From contig NZ_CABTXF010000049.1 of NCBI RefSeq assembly GCF_902488755.1, positions 1-8,690 of the forward strand: a stretch of DNA of 8,690 bases, in the 5' to 3' direction. Each line of letters starts with the position of its first letter. Positions within the stretch are counted from its first letter, which is position 1. Under the pieces are notes generated by a model. That model was not told the DNA's origin. It worked only from the letters and a program-made list of their open reading frames with translations, and did not search any database. Origin of the DNA: an uncultured Murdochiella sp. GTDB lineage: Bacteria > Bacillota > Clostridia > Tissierellales > Peptoniphilaceae. This document shows positions 6,708 to 8,690 of the stretch, in pieces. The position numbers and the translations under genes are program-made.

Positions 6708-7742
6708 TTATTTCATAACTCCAATCTCTTTGAAGTACTTTTCAGCACCCGGATGGAACGGTACAGAGATGGCATCGACTGCGTATTCAGGATCCAGCAT
6801 TTCGCCCTTAGCATGGGATTTTGCAATGGCGTCCTTGTTCTCGAAAATGCCCTTAACAAGATTGTAGACGGCATCTTCCGGAAGGTCTTTGCGGCAGATG
6901 AGGGTCGCTTTAACAGCAACTGTGGTGACATCCGTCTCAACACCCTTGTAGGAGTTCGCCGGAATGGTGATATCCGAATAGAACGGGAAGTCTTTCTTCA
7001 GCTGGTCAGCATGTTCTTTGTCCACCGACAAAATCGAGATTTCATTGGTGGTCGCCAACTCGGTAATCGCAGTCGTCGGTGCACCGGCAACGCAGAAGAA
7101 GGCATCAATTTTGCCGTCTTTTAAGGCTTCCGCCGAGTCACCGAAGGAAAGGTTGTGTTTCGTGATGTCTTTGTTGATGTCAATACCGTAAGCAGCAAGA
7201 ATCTGGGTCGCGTTGAACTCAACACCCGAACCGGCATCGCCGACGGAGACGTTCTTGCCTTTGAGGTCAGCAACCGATGTCAAGCCCTTCGTACCAACGA
7301 TCTGGCAGGTTTCCGGATAGAGAGCGGCAACAGCGGCAAAGCTCGTGATTGCGCCGTCTTCTTTGAAGAGGCTCTCGCCCTTCATGGCGTAGTCCATAAC
7401 GTCGTTCTGTACAAAGCCGATTTGGGCTTCGTTGTCATCCAGCGAGAAGATGTTCGCTTTCGATGCGCCCGTAGACTGTACGGTTAATTTTACGTTCGGT
7501 ACTTTTTCGCCGAATACGTTAGCGATAACGCCGCCGTATGCATAATACGTTCCGGTCGATCCGCCGGTAGCAAAGTTCCAGTTGACTGCTTCACCGGTCG
7601 GTGCTGCTTGCGACTCCTCCATCGAGGAATCCGTAGCTGCAGACTCTGCCGGTTTGGATTCCTCCGGCTTGTCTCCGCCGCCGCAAGCGGTCAGCGAAAC
7701 CGCCATCGCTAAAGCAAGTAAGATACTCAGTGCCTTTTTCAT
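6708..7742 (-). CDS. TAXI family TRAP transporter solute-binding lipoprotein
   Basis: This 344-residue binding protein captures solute outside the cell and delivers it to the fused permease. Residues 1-19 are a lipoprotein signal peptide (MKKALSILLA, lipobox LTAC), with the acylated cysteine at 20 followed by GGG. A Ser/Glu/Ala-rich tether spans 21-52. The mature fold opens with NWNFATGGSTGTYYAYGG (54-71), the classic TAXI opening, then VQSTGASKANIFSLDDNEAQ (88-107) and IGFVQNDVMDYAM. LKGKNVSVGDAGSGVEFNA (160-178) and FFCVAGAPTTAI (215-226) also fit. The length is normal. The ATG at 7742 follows AAAGGAG (7755-7749) at 6 nt. It is the first gene of the operon and has two hairpins in its leader. 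TAXI proteins are often linked to glutamate or other carboxylates, but the ligand here is unknown. Confidence 0.97.
   Translation of the reverse strand: MKKALSILLALAMAVSLTACGGGDKPEESKPAESAATDSSMEESQAAPTGEAVNWNFATGGSTGTYYAYGGVIANVFGEKVPNVKLTVQSTGASKANIFSLDDNEAQIGFVQNDVMDYAMKGESLFKEDGAITSFAAVAALYPETCQIVGTKGLTSVADLKGKNVSVGDAGSGVEFNATQILAAYGIDINKDITKHNLSFGDSAEALKDGKIDAFFCVAGAPTTAITELATTNEISILSVDKEHADQLKKDFPFYSDITIPANSYKGVETDVTTVAVKATLICRKDLPEDAVYNLVKGIFENKDAIAKSHAKGEMLDPEYAVDAISVPFHPGAEKYFKEIGVMK
7624..7664. repeat. 9-bp inverted repeat in the lipoprotein tether codons
   Basis: GAGGAATCC (7624-7632) and GGATTCCTC (7656-7664) are perfect inverted copies 23 nt apart. They lie in codons of the Glu/Ser-rich tether of the binding protein, a low-complexity stretch where such symmetry arises easily. 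No function is claimed. Confidence 0.3.
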
Positions 7743-7760
7743 AAAGATCTCCTTTCAATA

Positions 7761-7800
7761 CTGTCTATAACGATAGACAGCTGCTGAGGACAGCGTCCTC
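7761..7800 (-). promoter_or_regulatory. Two tandem hairpins in the leader of the TAXI operon
   Basis: CTGTCTAT (7761-7768) and ATAGACAG (7773-7780) form an 8-bp perfect stem with a 4-nt loop, ending 5 nt before the AAAGGAG ribosome site. GAGGAC (7786-7791) and GTCCTC (7795-7800) form a second 6-bp stem with a 3-nt loop just upstream. They could be an operator (the first is also a 20-bp dyad), a structured leader that controls ribosome access, or 5' stabilisers of the message. Neither has a terminator T-run. Confidence 0.5.
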
Positions 7801-8013
7801 TTCTCTTCTACTCCCTTATTCATTTCTGATCAACAGTTTTCCCGATAGCGGCTGAGCTGTACCGCAGGAACTGTTTTTTGCATAGTATTTCGCGCTCGAT
7901 TACTAAAAAGGATATCGTTTTCTCGTGTGTACGACCCCAAAACGGGGTCGCTCGATTTTCTCCTAATCAGGGGTTCGAGAAAAAGAAACACATCCGTACT
8001 ATCGTGATTTCGT
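7801..8013. other. Gene-free spacer with several inverted repeats, probable end of decarboxylase transcript and TAXI promoter region
   Basis: I find no convincing gene here. Visible structures are: a GC-rich 7-bp hairpin CGACCCC/GGGGTCG (7932-7938/7944-7950, 5-nt loop); TTTTCTC/GAGAAAA (7956-7962/7977-7983, 14-nt loop); and a longer bipartite fold AACAGTT/AACTGTT (7832-7838/7869-7875) enclosing GCGG/CCGC (7848-7851/7862-7865), followed on the plus strand by T6. None is a clean minus-strand terminator for the decarboxylase gene. A weak promoter guess for the TAXI operon is TTTTTA (7909-7904), 16 nt, TACTAT (7887-7882), which I would not rely on. Confidence 0.4.
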
Positions 8014-8690
8014 TTAGCCAAACATATTCAGCAGTAAGCCTGCGGCAACTGCCGAACCGATAACGCCGGCAACATTCGGTCCCATGGCGTGCATGAGAAG
8101 GAAGTTGGAGGGGTCTTCTTTCTGTCCGACTTTCTGTACAACACGAGCAGCCATCGGTACAGCCGACACACCGGCAGCGCCGATCAGCGGATTAATCTTT
8201 CCGCCGGAGAGCTTGCACATGAGTTTACCAAACAGTACGCCACCTGCGGTGCCAATCGAAAAAGCGACCAGTCCCATCGCAAGAATACCCAGCGTCTGCG
8301 GTGTAAGGAAGTTCTCCGCGCGTGCGGTTGCGCCTACCGTTGTTCCCAACAAAATCGTTACGGTGTACATAATGGTATCTTTCGCTGCCGTCACCAAATG
8401 TGGCACGACACCGACTTCTTTGAACAAATTGCCCAACATCAGCATACCGATGAGCGGACCCGCCGGCGGAACGATGAGCGTTACGACGATGGTCACGATA
8501 ATCGGAAAGAGAATTTTCTCTCGTTTGGAAACCGGACGAAGCGTCGTCATCTTGATACGGCGTTCTTCTTTCGTCGTCAACAGCTTCATGATAGGCGGCT
8601 GAATGACCGGAACAAGCGCCATGTACGAATACGCGGCAATGGCGATTGCGCCCAACAGATGCGGTGCCATACGGCTCGTCAGATAAAGAG
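8014..8690 (-). CDS. Na+-translocating decarboxylase beta subunit (OadB/GcdB/MmdB family), N-terminus off the right edge
   Basis: The last 224 codons of a multi-span membrane protein are present; the frame stays open to the right edge, so the ATG at 8670 is internal. Numbered from that Met, PHLLGAIAIAAYSYMALVP (3-21) and IQPPIMKLLTTKEER (23-37) are hallmark sequences. NPLIGAAGVSAVPMAARV (160-177) holds the Asn, Ser and Arg that correspond to N373, S382 and R389 of Klebsiella OadB, which are important for Na+ coupling. MGPNVAGVIGSAVAAG (196-211) is also conserved. The family averages about 370-430 residues, so roughly half is missing. The subunit decarboxylates carboxybiotin and pumps Na+ out, in complex with the carboxyltransferase and biotin carrier subunits. 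Whether the substrate is oxaloacetate, glutaconyl-CoA or methylmalonyl-CoA cannot be told from this subunit. Confidence 0.96.
   Translation of the reverse strand, partial: LYLTSRMAPHLLGAIAIAAYSYMALVPVIQPPIMKLLTTKEERRIKMTTLRPVSKREKILFPIIVTIVVTLIVPPAGPLIGMLMLGNLFKEVGVVPHLVTAAKDTIMYTVTILLGTTVGATARAENFLTPQTLGILAMGLVAFSIGTAGGVLFGKLMCKLSGGKINPLIGAAGVSAVPMAARVVQKVGQKEDPSNFLLMHAMGPNVAGVIGSAVAAGLLLNMFG

Noticed and set aside
7624..7664. 9-bp inverted repeat in the binding-protein gene as a regulatory stem
   Set aside because: It lies in low-complexity Glu/Ser tether codons with a 23-nt loop, so chance symmetry from repeated GAG, GAA and TCC codons is the simpler explanation.
7968..7985. GGGTTCGAG resembling a tRNA T-loop
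   Set aside because: There is no pairing partner for the T-stem, no acceptor stem or anticodon arm nearby, and no CCA end. It is a chance match, and I saw no integrase or duplicated attachment site.
7830..8021. Minus-strand open frame of 63 codons after the decarboxylase gene
   Set aside because: It starts inside the end of the decarboxylase gene, lacks a ribosome site, and runs through the inverted repeats of the spacer. The product shows no family features.

Overview
This window looks like a chromosomal segment from an anaerobic Gram-positive bacterium of intermediate GC content (about half G+C by eye). Three things point that way: strong AAGGAG-type ribosome binding sites, a sodium-pumping decarboxylase beside a TAXI-type TRAP transporter, and a very large cysteine-poor secreted protein built from Gram-positive surface-protein modules. 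A member of the Peptoniphilaceae / Gram-positive anaerobic cocci would fit, but this is inference from style, not a proven identification. All five genes lie on the minus strand, so transcription runs from the right edge to the left.

Right to left: (1) 8690-8014 is the C-terminal half of a Na+-translocating decarboxylase beta subunit, cut by the right edge. (2) 8013-7743 is a gene-free spacer rich in inverted repeats, including two hairpins just ahead of the next gene. (3) 7742-4144 is a three-gene TAXI TRAP operon: a lipoprotein solute-binding protein (7742-6708), a DUF1850 membrane-anchored protein starting 3 nt after it (6704-6213), and a fused 4TM/12TM permease (6108-4144). A strong intrinsic terminator (4096-4054) closes it. 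(4) 4053-3876 holds a candidate promoter, an overlapping dyad and a leader hairpin. (5) 3875-1 is a surface protein of at least 1291 codons, with a signal peptide, an InlB/Flg_new-type repeat, a Cna-B-like region, Ig-like regions, an EF-hand/dockerin-like calcium loop and the start of a further repeat. Its C-terminus, and any cell-wall anchor, lies beyond the left edge.

The TRAP system would import a small carboxylate or amino-acid-like solute using an ion gradient (Na+ is usual for the superfamily). The decarboxylase exports Na+ at the cost of a carboxyl group. Together they suggest a sodium cycle around fermentation of a dicarboxylate or amino acid, possibly glutamate; the substrate cannot be read from this DNA.

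The transport genes are well-known families. The less ordinary signals are: a G8 homopolymer just after the signal peptide of the surface protein, where a one-base slip in either direction gives a quick stop; unusually strong perfect inverted repeats inside the DUF1850 gene (12-bp and 10-bp stems) plus three hairpins between it and the permease gene; two hairpins in the leader of the binding-protein gene; and a calcium-loop motif embedded in a surface repeat. I see no clearly new enzyme system, CRISPR array, transposon, tRNA or rRNA.
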